From Halanaerobiales bacterium (lineage in GTDB: Bacteria; Bacillota; Halanaerobiia; Halanaerobiales; DTU029), in assembly GCA_022360715.1 (NCBI GenBank), contig JAKSCG010000176.1, forward strand, positions 1 through 33,912: DNA of 33,912 nucleotides, written 5' to 3'. The notes beneath the pieces were generated by a model. It was given only the letters and a program-made list of their open reading frames with translations. It had not been told where the DNA came from and ran no database searches. The position numbers and the translations under genes were made by a program. Below, in pieces: positions 1 to 7,542 of the stretch. Numbering within the stretch: position 1 is the first letter of the stretch; every line of letters begins with the position of its first letter.

Positions 1-1
1 G

Positions 2-286
2 GTGGTAGGGATTCTTTCGCCGAACCAGATGGCAACAGGGGTGATTGGTATGCCGATTTATCTTTTGCTGTTGCTCATTCCACAGCTTTCGGTAATGGGG
101 GTAGAGATTATTAATCAAATCGGAAAATTCCTGCCGACCTATTATTATTTTGAGCTGTTACGTTTGGCCCTGGAAAAGGGGCAGGGATGGAGTAGTATGC
201 TGACCCATTTTTTGATTATTATAATGAGTATAGTTATTACTTTTATCGTGCTACTGTTGGTATACCGCCGCAAGGGATTCAGTTAA
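2..286 (+). CDS. ABC-2 type transporter permease, C-terminal fragment (5' end outside window)
   Basis: The reading frame is open from the first base and stops with TAA at 284-286, so only the last 94 or so residues are visible. The fragment is hydrophobic. One membrane segment lies at about residues 15-38, then an amphipathic stretch with a Tyr-rich patch near 47-49 and a Leu-rich helix, then a last membrane helix at about 66-88 that ends in a basic tail (YRRKGF). This layout is typical of the C-terminal end of ABC-2 or NatB-type export permeases, which work with a separate ATPase. The substrate cannot be told from this piece. A strong terminator follows directly, so this gene ends the upstream operon and is not part of the dcw cluster. 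The permease class is likely; a more exact name would be a guess. Confidence 0.6.
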   Translation: MVGILSPNQMATGVIGMPIYLLLLLIPQLSVMGVEIINQIGKFLPTYYYFELLRLALEKGQGWSSMLTHFLIIIMSIVITFIVLLLVYRRKGFS

Positions 287-303
287 AATAGCAGTAACAA
301 AGA

Positions 304-339
304 GGACTTACGCCAATAAAAGGTGTAAGTCCTTTTTTT
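304..339 (+). terminator. Rho-independent terminator after the ABC permease
   Basis: An 11-bp stem (304-314 with 322-332, one G-T pair) and a 7-base loop AATAAAA are followed by seven T at 333-339. On the minus strand the same hairpin lies just past the stop codon of the small minus-strand reading frame, though only a weak T-rich stretch follows it there. It could therefore serve both sides. Confidence 0.9.
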
Positions 340-473
340 CATGATTTTTTTCGATTAAAGATATTTAGCCATTTCAAAAATGATGGGAATCGAAAGCCCC
401 CTCCTAATGTTTTTGTATACTCATCACTTTTATCCTTGTTTTTAGTCCAGGCAAAAAAGAAATTAACTTTCAT
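339..473 (-). CDS. Possible small basic, aromatic-rich protein, 44 aa, unknown function
   Basis: This minus-strand frame has ATG at 473-471 and TGA at 341-339, encoding 44 residues. The product begins MKVNFFFAWTK, has a GGGFRFP turn in the middle and ends in NRKKS. It is rich in Phe, Trp and Lys and shows no recognised domain. Three things make it more than a chance frame. A purine-rich AAAGGGGGG lies 5 bases before the ATG. A perfect TATAAT is centred about 30 bp upstream on the same strand. A strong hairpin follows the stop. The frame fills most of the otherwise empty gap before mraZ and is divergent from it. I do not recognise the family and assign no function. A non-coding or chance frame remains possible. 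Confidence 0.4.
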   Translation of the reverse strand: MKVNFFFAWTKNKDKSDEYTKTLGGGFRFPSFLKWLNIFNRKKS

Positions 474-486
474 TAAATCCCCCCTT

Positions 487-528
487 TGATTCAACTCCAT
501 TATATGCAGGTGAATCAGAAAAAGTTAA
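487..528 (-). promoter_or_regulatory. Candidate sigma-A promoter with inverted repeat for the small minus-strand gene
   Basis: Read on the minus strand, TATAAT lies at 504-499 with a weak upstream element TTAACT about 18 bases before it. The -10 sits in the middle of a perfect inverted repeat, TGATTCA at 487-493 and TGAATCA at 511-517 (centre at 502). This is the geometry of a repressor operator laid over a promoter. The -10 is convincing, the -35 is poor, and the operator role is inference. Confidence 0.4.
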
Positions 529-547
529 AAATTTTAAATTTTTTTTT

Positions 548-586
548 AAAAAAAGGATTTTTTTTTCTGCAAAAAAAGGATTTTTT
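548..586. repeat. Two copies of AAAAAAAGGATTTTTT, 23 bp apart
   Basis: The 16-bp string occurs at 548-563 and 571-586 in a very A/T-rich stretch just upstream of the mraZ -35. Phased A and T tracts about two helical turns apart would bend DNA and could act as an UP-like element for the mraZ promoter or insulate it from the divergent small gene. No function is shown. Confidence 0.6.
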
Positions 587-613
587 GATTGGACAGCGAA
601 TATTAACTAATAA
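585..613 (+). promoter_or_regulatory. Candidate sigma-A promoter of the dcw cluster
   Basis: TTGATT at 585-590 is followed by a 17-base spacer and TAATAA at 608-613. This puts the start of transcription near 620, at the first MraZ-type repeat, and gives a leader of about 45 bases to mraZ. No other good promoter was seen in the 13 kb up to ftsQ, so it may drive the whole run. Confidence 0.6.
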
Positions 614-618
614 GTAGG

Positions 619-654
619 TGGGGAAAAGTGGTGGATAGTGGTTAAAAAGTGGGG
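619..654 (+). promoter_or_regulatory. MraZ operator: four TGG(G/T)N direct repeats
   Basis: TGGGG at 619-623, TGGTG at 629-633, TGGTT at 639-643 and TGGGG at 650-654 repeat every 10-11 bp, one helical turn apart. MraZ proteins are known to bind tandem TGGGN-type repeats with five-base gaps ahead of their own gene. Here the array begins at the predicted transcription start and its last copy merges with the mraZ ribosome binding site (GGGGTGA, 651-657). Confidence 0.75.
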
Positions 655-663
655 TGAAGCCAC

Positions 664-1095
664 ATGTTTATGGGTGAATATCAACATAGTATGGATAATA
701 AAGGTCGGGTCATCGTGCCGGTTCGATTTCGGGACGGACTGGGCCAGAAATTTGTGGCTACCCGCGGTTTAGATAATTGCCTTTTTGTATATCCTATGCA
801 GGAATGGTCAATTTTAGAAAAAAAATTAACTTCACTCCCGATTACCAGTAAAAACGCCAGATCCTTTGTCCGCTTTTTCTTTTCCGGGGCGACTGAATGT
901 GAACTGGATAAACAGGGACGAATTTCTTTGCCGGCAAATTTAAGGGATTATGCTGAATTACTGAAGGAGATCATCTTCATTGGACTGGCTAATCGAATTG
1001 AATTATGGGCTAAAGAGAGATGGGAAAATTACCTCAATTCGGCCGAAGAGTCTTATGAAGAGATCGCCTCGACAATGGAAGAACTAGGAATATAG
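664..1095 (+). CDS. mraZ: MraZ, transcriptional regulator of the dcw cluster
   Basis: A 143-residue protein of usual MraZ length with two AbrB-like half-domains. Each carries the DxxxR signature: D11-R15 (DNKGR) and D82-R86 (DKQGR). The start MFMGEYQHS is standard for the family. MraZ forms a ring-shaped oligomer that binds tandem repeats upstream of its own gene and usually represses the division cluster; some MraZ proteins activate. The ATG at 664 is preceded by GGGGTGA at 651-657. Four matching repeats lie just ahead of the gene, so autoregulation is very likely. It is the first gene of the cluster and rsmH starts 16 bases after it. Confidence 0.97.
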   Translation: MFMGEYQHSMDNKGRVIVPVRFRDGLGQKFVATRGLDNCLFVYPMQEWSILEKKLTSLPITSKNARSFVRFFFSGATECELDKQGRISLPANLRDYAELLKEIIFIGLANRIELWAKERWENYLNSAEESYEEIASTMEELGI

Positions 1096-1111
1096 AAGGG
1101 AAGAGTTTTGA

Positions 1112-2056
1112 TTGGCGATGGAAATGCAGCATATACCGGTTTTATTAAATGAAGTAATCCAATATTTGAACTGTCGGCAGGGAGGAATTTATATTGACGG
1201 GACCCTGGGCCGAGGGGGCCATACCGAGGCTATCCTTAAAAAGATTGGTGCTCAGGGTCAGTTGCTGGGGATTGACCGGGACCAGACAGCGATCGACTAT
1301 GTCCGGAAAAAACTCGGCCATGATCATCGTTTAGTGCTCCGGCACAGTAATTTTACCGAAATACCGGAAGTTTTAACCGAGCTGGGGATTGAAGTCGTTG
1401 ATGGGATGCTCTTTGACCTGGGGGTTTCATCACCGCAGCTTGATCAACCGGCCAGGGGTTTTAGCTATCAGCATGAGGCCCCACTGGATATGCGGATGGA
1501 CCGGGAGCAGTTAAGAACGGCTGCCGATATAGTAAATAAGTATTCCCGGCAGGATTTAGCCGGAATTATCAAAGATTATGGTGAAGAGAAATGGGCCTCG
1601 CGGATCGCTAAATTCATTGTCGATTTTCGACGAAGGAAACCAATTGAGACAACCACTGCTCTGGTTGAGATAATTAAGGCGGCCATCCCGGCTGCCGCCA
1701 GGAGAAAGGGAGGGCACCCAGCCCGTCGGACCTTTCAGGCTTTACGGATTGCTACTAATAATGAACTGGTCCAATTACGGTCGTTAATCGAGCAGGCGGT
1801 CACTAACTTGAAAGACGGAGGGCGTCTCTGTATCATTAGTTTCCACTCGTTGGAGGATCGAATCGTCAAAAACGGCTTCCGGGAGTTGGCCCGCTCTTGT
1901 CTTTGTCCTGATGAGCTGCCGGTCTGTATTTGTGATCATCAAGCACAGCTGAAGATAATTACTAAAAAACCGGTGCTGGCAAGTGAAGATGAAATAGTCA
2001 ATAATACCAGGGCCAGGAGTGCCAAACTGCGGGTAGCAGAAAAAGTTCTAATTTGA
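1112..2056 (+). CDS. rsmH: 16S rRNA (cytosine(1402)-N(4))-methyltransferase RsmH
   Basis: A 314-residue SAM-dependent methyltransferase (formerly MraW) that methylates N4 of C1402 in the decoding centre of 16S rRNA. The N-terminal HIPVLLNEV block, the SAM-binding GTLGRGGHT motif near residue 30, DLGVSSPQLD and the late FHSLEDRIVK block are all present and in order. The start is taken as TTG 1112, about 9 bases after GAAGGGA. In-frame ATG codons at 1118 and 1124 are further from that site, but either would also leave a normal family N-terminus. Its place right after mraZ is nearly universal in dcw clusters. Confidence 0.96.
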   Translation: MAMEMQHIPVLLNEVIQYLNCRQGGIYIDGTLGRGGHTEAILKKIGAQGQLLGIDRDQTAIDYVRKKLGHDHRLVLRHSNFTEIPEVLTELGIEVVDGMLFDLGVSSPQLDQPARGFSYQHEAPLDMRMDREQLRTAADIVNKYSRQDLAGIIKDYGEEKWASRIAKFIVDFRRRKPIETTTALVEIIKAAIPAAARRKGGHPARRTFQALRIATNNELVQLRSLIEQAVTNLKDGGRLCIISFHSLEDRIVKNGFRELARSCLCPDELPVCICDHQAQLKIITKKPVLASEDEIVNNTRARSAKLRVAEKVLI

Positions 2057-2073
2057 CGGGCAGGTGAATAAAC

Positions 2074-2529
2074 TTGATACAAACTAAAGTAAAAGTTGAT
2101 TATAATCGTAGCTATGTTAATCGTAAAACTACTGCCAGGAGAGAAACCCAGAATGATCGATTGCTGGTCTTTTCCTTCATAATTTTTGTCTTAATGATTG
2201 GTTTAATTTTATTTGCGTATATCGGTCAGTCCCTGCAAATTACCCAACTTAATTATACCCTAAATGAAAAAAAACTGGCCCTGGAAAAGATTGAGCAAGA
2301 AAATCACCAGCTAAATCTTGAATTGGCTCGTTCTACTTCCCTGGCCCGGGTTGAAAAGATTGCGCGGGTTAAATTAAAGATGGTTGAACCAGAGGAAATT
2401 AAGGTAGTGGTGTTGAATAATAATCAAGAGAATAAAATCATAGATAATAACAAGAAGGGTTTTTTTCTGGCCGGCTTGTTTGATAGTTTAATTGATAAGA
2501 TCGGAACGGTCCAAGCGGGTGAATTATAG
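2074..2529 (+). CDS. ftsL: FtsL-type septum protein
   Basis: A 151-residue bitopic protein with a basic N-terminal tail (to about residue 29), one membrane helix at about 30-50 and an outside segment. The outer segment begins as a coiled coil rich in Leu, Glu and Lys (about 53-85), as in FtsL, which pairs with FtsQ/DivIB and DivIC to activate septal wall synthesis by FtsW and its transpeptidase. FtsL proteins share little sequence, so the call rests on topology and on position between rsmH and the transpeptidase gene. The TTG start at 2074 has AGGTGA 6 bases ahead. The last 40 residues form an Asn/Lys-rich tail that I cannot assign. Confidence 0.85.
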   Translation: MIQTKVKVDYNRSYVNRKTTARRETQNDRLLVFSFIIFVLMIGLILFAYIGQSLQITQLNYTLNEKKLALEKIEQENHQLNLELARSTSLARVEKIARVKLKMVEPEEIKVVVLNNNQENKIIDNNKKGFFLAGLFDSLIDKIGTVQAGEL

Positions 2530-2546
2530 GGTGTAGGGGGCAAATA

Positions 2547-4631
2547 ATGGTTAAGCTACCTCGTCTTCAAGTTAAGAAAAGGATTATTTTATTATTTGTT
2601 ATTATTTTTATAATAACTTTTTTACTTTTTTTAAGGCTGATCTGGATTCAGGTCATTAATAGTGATCAATATCAAAGAAAAGCGATGGAACAGCGTTTAC
2701 ATCAAATTAAAGTTGAACCGAAACGGGGGGTTATCTATGACCGTAAGGGGAGAGAACTGGCCATTAGTGCCAGTAGTGAAACGGTCGTAGCGATTCCCCT
2801 GGAGATTAAGGACCCTGACAGTACGGCCCGTCAACTTTCCCGGGTGCTGAAGATGGATTATCAGACCGTTTTGGAGAGATTGACCCGGAAGGCTAGAGCT
2901 GTTTATGTTAAACGCAAACTGGATGCAAATACAGCGGCAGAGGTCAGACAACTGGAATTAGACGGAATTATTTTTGCCGAAGAGAGTAAACGCTTTTATC
3001 CTAAGGAAAATTTGGCCAGCCATCTGCTGGGTTTTGCCGGAATTGATAGCCAGGGTCTGGACGGTATGGAGTTATCCTATGATAAATATTTAAAAGGGGT
3101 AGCGGGAAAGATTGAAGCAGAAAGGGATGCTACCGGCCGTTCGATCCCGGAAGGGATTCAGGAGTTTATTGCCCCACAGGATGGATATAATATTTATCTG
3201 ACAATTGATGAAGTGATTCAATATATTGCGGAAAGGGAGCTGGATCAGGCCCTGAAAGAGTTTGATGTTTCGGGGGGAACGATTATTGTTATGGACCCAA
3301 ATGATGGCGGAGTCTTAGCGATGGCCAATCGGCCGGATTATAATCCCAACCATTTTGCCGACTATCCGCAAAAATATTGGAGGAACCGGGCGATCTCCGA
3401 TAGTTTTGAACCCGGTTCAACTTTTAAGATTATTACTACCGCTGCGGCTCTGGAAGAAGGAGTTGTTAATGAAAATGATCTTTTTGTCGATGCCGGACAT
3501 ATTACGGTCAGCGGTGAGAAGATAAAATGCTGGAAAGCAGGAGGACACGGTCGGCAAACCTTTGCCGAGGTAGTGATGAATTCCTGTAACCCCGGTTTTG
3601 TCCAAGTAGGAATGCGGCTGGGGAAAGAAGCATTTTACAATTATATTACTGCTTTTGGTTTTGGCGATGAGACCAGGATCAAGTTACCCGGGGAAGCAAA
3701 CGGCCTCTTAACTGATTATGATGATATTGGTCCGGTTGAACTAGCTACTATTACTTTCGGTCACGGAATTACGGTAACACCGATCCAGTTGATTGCCGCT
3801 GTTTCGGCTGTAGCTAATGACGGAATGCTGTTGAAACCTCGATTGGTCAAGGAGATCAGGACACCGGAAGGCGAACTGGTCGAAGAATTTACCGCGATTC
3901 CGGTGCGCCAAGTCCTCTCCCAAAAAACGTCCGAACGGACCTTGCAACTGTTGGAAAAGGGTGTTGCCGAAGGAACGGGAAGGAATGCCGGGATCGACGG
4001 CTACCGGATTGGGGGGAAAACCGGGACGGCCAAACATTATGGCGCCCAGATATATGATTCATCTTTTATCGGTATTTTACCGATCGATGACCCGACACTG
4101 GTTATTTTGGTAGTATTGTATGATGTAACCGGATTCCCGTATTATGGCAGTCAAACCGCCGCACCCGTTTTCCGTAATGTTGCGTTAGATGTTTTAAGAT
4201 ACCTTGATATTCCTCCCCAGTTGACTGAGGAAGAAAGAAAGCAAAGTTTTTCTATGGTCATACTGCCTGATTTGGGAGGGGTCGAAGTGCTAGAGGGAGA
4301 AAAAGAGTTGAGAAAGAGCGGGCTTGATGTTAGAATTATTGGTAGTGGTAGTAAGATTGTAAATCAGGTACCACTGCCCGGGATTAAAGTATATAATGAT
4401 ACAACTGTCTTATTATTCACTGAGGAGCCGGATCGCTTAAACCGGAACTATTATGTTGCCGTACCGGACTTGACCGGCTTAGCAGTAGAGGAGGCAGCGC
4501 ATTTACTGGCTGAACTGGGTTTGCTTCTCGATTACCAGGGCCAGGGTAAAATTATCAAACAGGAAATAAAAGCAGGTAGCAGAATTCCAGGGGGGAGTAA
4601 AGTAACTGTTACTTTAGAGGGTAATGGCTAA
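2547..4631 (+). CDS. spoVD: Class B penicillin-binding transpeptidase with two PASTA domains (SpoVD/FtsI type)
   Basis: A 694-residue peptidoglycan transpeptidase that crosslinks new septal wall. A membrane anchor (about residues 12-34) is followed by the dimerisation domain with RGVIYDRKG, then the catalytic domain. The catalytic domain has the STFK serine motif (S291, K294), SCN (346-348) and KTG (491-493). Two PASTA repeats close the protein, at about 565-630 and 632-692. It is the only such gene here, whereas B. subtilis has pbpB (two PASTA) and spoVD (one PASTA) side by side. By PASTA count it resembles PbpB, by context SpoVD, so it may serve both vegetative and spore septa. The ATG at 2547 has TAGGGGG ahead. 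Confidence 0.9.
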   Translation: MVKLPRLQVKKRIILLFVIIFIITFLLFLRLIWIQVINSDQYQRKAMEQRLHQIKVEPKRGVIYDRKGRELAISASSETVVAIPLEIKDPDSTARQLSRVLKMDYQTVLERLTRKARAVYVKRKLDANTAAEVRQLELDGIIFAEESKRFYPKENLASHLLGFAGIDSQGLDGMELSYDKYLKGVAGKIEAERDATGRSIPEGIQEFIAPQDGYNIYLTIDEVIQYIAERELDQALKEFDVSGGTIIVMDPNDGGVLAMANRPDYNPNHFADYPQKYWRNRAISDSFEPGSTFKIITTAAALEEGVVNENDLFVDAGHITVSGEKIKCWKAGGHGRQTFAEVVMNSCNPGFVQVGMRLGKEAFYNYITAFGFGDETRIKLPGEANGLLTDYDDIGPVELATITFGHGITVTPIQLIAAVSAVANDGMLLKPRLVKEIRTPEGELVEEFTAIPVRQVLSQKTSERTLQLLEKGVAEGTGRNAGIDGYRIGGKTGTAKHYGAQIYDSSFIGILPIDDPTLVILVVLYDVTGFPYYGSQTAAPVFRNVALDVLRYLDIPPQLTEEERKQSFSMVILPDLGGVEVLEGEKELRKSGLDVRIIGSGSKIVNQVPLPGIKVYNDTTVLLFTEEPDRLNRNYYVAVPDLTGLAVEEAAHLLAELGLLLDYQGQGKIIKQEIKAGSRIPGGSKVTVTLEGNG

Positions 4632-4673
4632 ATTTACCGATGTTTGGTTAAAATAAAAGCGGGAGGTAAAGAA

Positions 4674-6149
4674 ATGGAATTGCGGGAATTAGTAAAGGAA
4701 CTAAAAACTGAGCAAGTGATTGGTAATACTCAGTTAAAAATTAGCGGTATTCAATATGATTCGCGCCAAATTGGGGATAACCATCTGTTTATTGCCATTA
4801 CCGGATTTAACCAGGATGGACATAATTTTATTGAAAATGCGATTAAAAATGGGGCAAAGGCCGTATTGATCGAAAGAGAGTTAGAGTACTACCACCCAGG
4901 GATTTGCTATATTTTGGTCAAAGATAGCCGGAAGGTAATGAGCTTTCTGGCAGCCCGCTTTTATCGCAATCCGCAGCATCAACTGTCTTTGATTGGAGTT
5001 ACCGGGACAAACGGGAAAACGACTACTACTTATTTAATCCGGGCTATCCTGGAACAGGCAGGCATTAAGACCGGTTTAATCGGGACTATCCAAAACATTA
5101 TCGGGGAGCAGACTTTACCGGCAACCAGAACTACCCCTGAATCACTGGATCTTTACCGACTTTTTGCCCAAATGGTTGATGTTGGGATTACCCATGTTGT
5201 AATGGAAGTTTCCTCCCATGCCCTCGACTTAAACCGGGTAGAGGGGATGGATTTTCAGGTAGCGGTCTTTACTAATATTACGCAGGACCACCTTGATTAC
5301 CATCATTCTTTGGAAGAATACCTGGAGGCGAAGTCCCGCCTCTTTAAGCAATTAAAGGGAGATGGTTATGCTGTGATCAACAGTGACGATCCTCATGCTG
5401 TCGATATTATCAGGGCTTCACGCGGGCAGGTTATAACTTATGCCATTGATGATCCAGGAGCTGAGATGACTGCGCAAAAGATCAATTTAGCCCCAGATGG
5501 GGTTTATTATCAACTCGCCGGTAGGAGGGACTTTGCGCTTAATCTAAATTTGACCGGCTTTTTTAATGTCTATAATTCCCTGGCGGCGATCACCTGTGGC
5601 CATGTCTTAGAATTAAGTGATCAAGTGATAAAATCCGGCTTGGAAAAGGTAATGGGGGTAGCCGGCCGCTTTGAACTGGTTAAGGAAGGGCAGGATTTTT
5701 CGGTAGTGGTCGATTATGCCCATACCTCTGACGGCATGGAAAATGTCTTGCAAACAGCCCTAGAATTTGTTAAAGGCAAGATCATTGTTGTTTTTGGGGC
5801 CGGGGGTGACCGGGATAAGGGGAAGCGCCCGTTGATGGGTCAAATGGCTGCTCGGTATGCTGACTATTCAATTTTAACTTCTGATAACCCCCGTTCCGAG
5901 GATCCTCTTTTAATCCTGCGCGATATCGAACAGGGGATCAAAGCAGCGGATCGTAAAGCCGGTTATGCGATTATTCCCGACCGGGAAAAGGCGATTTACA
6001 ATTCGATCGCCAGAGCGAAGAAAGGGGATATGGTTATTATCTTTGGGAAGGGACATGAAACCTATCAGGTCTTTAAAGATAAAACGATTTCCTTTGATGA
6101 TCGGGAGGTTGCCCGGGCGGCACTCCGTCAAAGGCTAGGGAGAGGTTGA
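4674..6149 (+). CDS. murE: UDP-MurNAc-L-Ala-D-Glu:meso-diaminopimelate ligase MurE
   Basis: This Mur ligase adds the third stem residue to UDP-MurNAc-dipeptide in the cytoplasm, using ATP. The P-loop GTNGKTT lies at 111-117 and the substrate-selecting motif DNPRSEDP at 404-411. Arg in DNPR marks enzymes that take meso-DAP, while lysine-adding MurE differs there. I place the start at ATG 4674 (491 aa) because GGGAGGT sits 6 bases ahead. The frame is open from TTG 4644, but that codon has no ribosome binding site and would add ten residues unlike the family. murF follows after one base. Confidence 0.95.
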   Translation: MELRELVKELKTEQVIGNTQLKISGIQYDSRQIGDNHLFIAITGFNQDGHNFIENAIKNGAKAVLIERELEYYHPGICYILVKDSRKVMSFLAARFYRNPQHQLSLIGVTGTNGKTTTTYLIRAILEQAGIKTGLIGTIQNIIGEQTLPATRTTPESLDLYRLFAQMVDVGITHVVMEVSSHALDLNRVEGMDFQVAVFTNITQDHLDYHHSLEEYLEAKSRLFKQLKGDGYAVINSDDPHAVDIIRASRGQVITYAIDDPGAEMTAQKINLAPDGVYYQLAGRRDFALNLNLTGFFNVYNSLAAITCGHVLELSDQVIKSGLEKVMGVAGRFELVKEGQDFSVVVDYAHTSDGMENVLQTALEFVKGKIIVVFGAGGDRDKGKRPLMGQMAARYADYSILTSDNPRSEDPLLILRDIEQGIKAADRKAGYAIIPDREKAIYNSIARAKKGDMVIIFGKGHETYQVFKDKTISFDDREVARAALRQRLGRG

Positions 6150-6150
6150 A

Positions 6151-7539
6151 ATGAAAGCAATGATGATAACTGAAATTACGGAGGCAGTAAAGGGTAAACT
6201 CGTACAAGGCGATCCGATGAGAAAGATCAGCGGAGTTTCGATTGATAGTCGGACGATCGAAAAGGGTCAACTTTTTATTGCCATTATTGGAGAACAGCTC
6301 GACGGCCATCGTTATATTCAGAATGCTGTCGATAATGGAGCCGGGGCGGTAATCGCTCAAAGCCAGACTGAGCTATCCGGTGAGCTTCCTTTAATCATGG
6401 TTGATAATACTACTACCGCCTTACAGGACCTGGCCAGTTATTACCGCCAGAAATTTGTGCAGTTACCGGTGGTCGGTATTACCGGCAGTGCCGGGAAAAC
6501 AAGCACTAAGGATATGATTGCAGCCCTGCTAAGTAAAAGTTTCCGGGTAGCAAAAACCCAGGGAAATTTAAATAATTATTATGGACTACCACTGACGATC
6601 CTGCAATTAACCGGTGATGAGGAGATCGCAGTGCTGGAGATGGGGATGAGTAATCTCGGTGAGATTGATTTGCTGGCCAGGATTGCCCGGCCCAGGATCG
6701 GCGTAATAACCAATGTGGGGGCTGCTCATCTGGAAAATTTGGGTACAATTGAAAACGTAGCCCGGGCCAAGAGTGAGCTGATCAAAGCATTGCCGGATGA
6801 TGGGGTTGCCATTCTCAATTATGATAATATTTATGTGCGTAATATGGAAAAGGTTTTTAAGGGACAGAAGATAATATTTTATGGACTGACTGAACAAGCT
6901 CAGCTCTATCCGGATGAACTGGTGCTTGATCATGCTACCGGAACCAGTTTTACGGTCAATTATCAGCAGGAACGGGTTTCCCTTGTTTTAAATAAACCCG
7001 GTCAACATAACCTGTATAATGCTCTGGCTGCTATTGCCGTTGCCCGAGAGTTTAAAGTCGGTTGGCCGGAGATTAAAACAGCCTTACAGCAAGTAGAGTT
7101 TTCCAATCTTCGTTGGGAGATTAAAGAGTTAGGGGATAATATTGTGCTGATCAATGATACCTATAACGCTAATCCCCTTTCGATGCAAGCAGCCCTGCAT
7201 ACCGCCCGGAACATTGCACCGGGAAGGGTAATTGCCGTCCTGGGAGCGATGTTGGAGTTAGGCCAGCTTGAGGAAAGAGCTCACCGGGAATTGGGGCAGT
7301 TTATTTGCGAGCAAGAAATTGATCGATTAATAAGTGTAGGTCCACTCGGTGCTTTAATTGCCGAGGGGGCCGTGGAAGCCGGAATGGAAGCAAGCAGGGT
7401 TTTTACCAGGGAGAATAATCAGCAAGCCAGCCAGTTACTGCTGGAACTGTTGGAAAAAGATGATACCGTATTGATTAAGGGTTCACGGGGGAATAAGATG
7501 GAGGAAATAGTAGAAGTGGTGTTGGGACGGGAGGACTAG
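6151..7539 (+). CDS. murF: UDP-MurNAc-tripeptide:D-Ala-D-Ala ligase MurF
   Basis: A 462-residue Mur ligase that completes the UDP-MurNAc-pentapeptide by adding D-Ala-D-Ala with ATP. It shows the N-terminal substrate domain with DSRTIEKGQLFIA, the P-loop GSAGKTST at 112-119, the NLNNYYGLP block typical of MurF, and the C-terminal domain with NDTYNANP. The ATG at 6151 lies one base after the murE stop, with GGGAGAGG inside the end of murE. mraY follows 3 bases after its stop, so translation is probably coupled along this stretch. Confidence 0.96.
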   Translation: MKAMMITEITEAVKGKLVQGDPMRKISGVSIDSRTIEKGQLFIAIIGEQLDGHRYIQNAVDNGAGAVIAQSQTELSGELPLIMVDNTTTALQDLASYYRQKFVQLPVVGITGSAGKTSTKDMIAALLSKSFRVAKTQGNLNNYYGLPLTILQLTGDEEIAVLEMGMSNLGEIDLLARIARPRIGVITNVGAAHLENLGTIENVARAKSELIKALPDDGVAILNYDNIYVRNMEKVFKGQKIIFYGLTEQAQLYPDELVLDHATGTSFTVNYQQERVSLVLNKPGQHNLYNALAAIAVAREFKVGWPEIKTALQQVEFSNLRWEIKELGDNIVLINDTYNANPLSMQAALHTARNIAPGRVIAVLGAMLELGQLEERAHRELGQFICEQEIDRLISVGPLGALIAEGAVEAGMEASRVFTRENNQQASQLLLELLEKDDTVLIKGSRGNKMEEIVEVVLGRED

Positions 7540-7542
7540 GTA

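Noticed and set aside
2415..2460. Sigma-E-like promoter in the end of ftsL ahead of the transpeptidase gene
   Set aside because: A CATAGATA string is present, but the -10 matches only about five of eight positions and no -35 is convincing in this AT-rich tail.
4644..4673. TTG-started extension of murE by ten codons
   Set aside because: No ribosome binding site precedes it, while GGGAGGT is ideally placed for ATG 4674, and the added residues do not fit the family.
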